From: Xestospongia bergquistia
Taxonomy: Eukaryota; Porifera; Demospongiae; Haplosclerida; Petrosiidae
Assembly: GCA_963965975.1 (NCBI GenBank)
Contig: OZ014419.1
Coordinates: 1,674,001-1,738,000, forward strand
Direction: 5' to 3'
Length of the DNA stretch: 64,000 nucleotides
Positions 62,347 to 64,000 of this stretch are shown one piece after another; positions within the stretch are counted from its first letter, which is position 1, and each line of letters starts with the position of its first letter. The position numbers and the translations under genes were made by a program. A model generated the notes under the pieces. That model saw only the letters and a program-made list of their open reading frames with translations, did not search any database and was not told where the DNA came from.

Positions 62347-63625
62347 TGCTGACTAAAGTTTCATTAGAGAAACATACTACATCACTATAAGTATAACTGA
62401 TATACATCAGTGCTGTGTAAACAGTAGTCAGAGTAAATACTACAATTATCATTAACAAACCAATTCCCATTTTCTTCAACATGTTAGGTAGATGATGATG
62501 TAAATAAGGTCGTAGTAGACACATGTACACTGGAACACCAATTATGATAACATAGTACATGAAATAATGTGATGATCCAATTTCAAGTGCTGAAAATCTT
62601 TCAGTTCCATTTCTATAATAATAGTTTGAATATATCTCCCCTGGTTGTCCATTAGAACCCTGAAGTAATAATAATCCAAATAATGTTAACATTAACAAGA
62701 AAATACGTCCAAAACTTTTAACATCCTCGACTTGTTCAGTAGAAAATGGTCCTCCATATCTCTCTTTACTTAGATCTAGTCTGGTGGGAGGAAGTTCTCC
62801 ATAAGTGAAGGCACTACATCTCAATTGTTGTGCTGAAAAGCTCAATACTTTAATGATCTGTTTAACTGGGTTAGTGTGACACACTGGCTCAGTAAATAAG
62901 TGACAACGACAACAGCAGATTATAACAACAATCAATAATGAACAGGTCAGTGCAATAACAGACAATAATATCCAAATCCATGCTATGTATTTGTAGTATT
63001 CAAATCTTAAAAATGGTATTACAGAGGAAAGTGTATACTGAACAGCATACAATGTCCAGAAGTACCAGTGAACGAATTTACTGACTTCTTCATTACTAGC
63101 AAATTGTAACTGATCTGTTCCAAACTGAATAGCATTAGCTTCAAATAAACCAAGTCCAAAATGATAGATTATGAATCCAGGAACAACTGGTATGAAAGCA
63201 GAGTTGCCATTAGTGTCAATATTACCATCACGATATAGTATAACAGTTACAGTGATAGAAGACAATGTAGCTACAATTAGTCCAATCACTGCTATTACAG
63301 AGCCAATCATCATAACTTTATATCGAGTGAGTAGTGTTTCAGCTAGTAGGCCAGCCACAGGATAAATAAGAAGAGTCATGATTTTAGCACTTAACAAAGC
63401 TATAAAAACGTCCCTCGTGTCCAAATCCACCTGTTTAAAACTGGCACTATACTCTATTATACTAAGAAGTAGAAGATAATTGTCCAGACAATGTAGTAAG
63501 GTAGACCACAATAGCACTAAGAGAGCTCCTTTTAAGGGAACACAACAAATGGTACAATATTTTGATAAATATTTTGTTGAAGTACTTTTCTTGCTGTTCC
63601 TTATAAGTGGGATTGTCTCTTCCAT
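62300..63625 (-). pseudogene. POT/SLC15-like transporter copy 2, 3' end replaced
   Basis: 441-residue open frame. Residues 1 to about 425 match copy 1 almost exactly (start MEETIPLIRNSKKS; HKQPV shortened to SAQQLRC). At 62347 the match stops inside the loop before helix 9 (CFSNETLVS). The frame then runs through receptor 3'-flank sequence, adding NFWAQYLFDDSFDIY. About 150 residues and the last helices are lost, so transport is unlikely. The upstream flank matches copy 1 to the window edge. Could still be transcribed. Confidence 0.85.
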
Positions 63626-63939
63626 TTTACTGTCTAGTCAGCTTCTAATAATGTTAATAATTAACTACTTCATAGTACAACCTGTACAGTATATACATTA
63701 CATAGAATGTGCATATATAAATTGTGAAATACGTTTATTATTATTAAAATAGTATCACTGCTGGTCTTGTTTAAAATCTGTTAATAAGTATATAGATACT
63801 GCTATATAATATGTTCTAACTTATCTACTCAACTACTTTCTCGTAATTATATAATAGCATTAAACTACTGAAATCATATAATATTGAATGTACTCAGATC
63901 AGCATAAACAGTTATCATAGATATTATAGGTCTACATAG

Positions 63940-63940
<1 letters not shown>

Positions 63941-64000
<60 letters not shown>
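63941..64000. repeat. (CT)n(AT)n microsatellite at the window edge
   Basis: Same compound repeat as 48864-48976, upstream of POT copy 2; truncated by the end of the window. Confidence 0.95.

Overview
The window looks like nuclear DNA of a non-bilaterian animal, most plausibly a demosponge of the Amphimedon type. Genes are packed tightly on both strands and cut by many short, AT-rich introns with GT..AG borders. The gene set is animal: PTEN, a PDZ-LIM protein, TMEM144, an SLC26 transporter and large receptors built from scavenger-receptor cysteine-rich (SRCR) and Ig-like modules. Species assignment is inference from gene style; no rRNA or tRNA gene was seen.

The left part (1-21.6 kb) is a conventional gene-dense region: the 3' end of an unrecognised gene (+), a small Golgi-type coiled-coil membrane protein (-), a complete 13-exon PTEN (+), an unrecognised acidic two-exon gene (-), a secreted Ser/Asp- and His-rich protein (-), an intronless carbohydrate sulfotransferase (-), an 11-exon TMEM144 (+), an 11-exon PDZ-3xLIM protein (-) whose intron 2 carries a short hAT transposon derivative, and an 84-residue protein with KEN-box and D-box motifs (+).

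The right part (21.8-64 kb) is a rearranged family cluster. Three full-length receptor genes, A (21831-28646), B (37205-45402) and C (52348-59505), all on +, share one plan: signal peptide, seven SRCR domains each split over two exons, four Ig-like or beta-sandwich modules, one membrane helix and a cytoplasmic tail. I assembled all three by splice sites and each reads through without a break (1460, 1449 and 1521 residues). Tails differ sharply. C carries a textbook ITAM (E-x-x-YxxL-x8-YxxL) plus a TxYxxL motif, while A and B have neither. This resembles the paired activating/non-activating receptors of vertebrate immunity and is the most interesting item here.

Between and beside these genes lie a 21-exon SLC26 transporter (-), two copies of an intronless POT/SLC15-like transporter (-; one whole, one chimeric at its 3' end), a decayed third POT copy, a truncated receptor pseudogene, inverted and fused receptor fragments, an inverted promoter copy, and one broken Ty3/gypsy fossil inside intron 2 of gene B. 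The first coding exon of B (and, more diverged, of C) appears to be a recycled SRCR exon read in another frame. Together these show repeated duplication, inversion and tail exchange in a receptor cluster.
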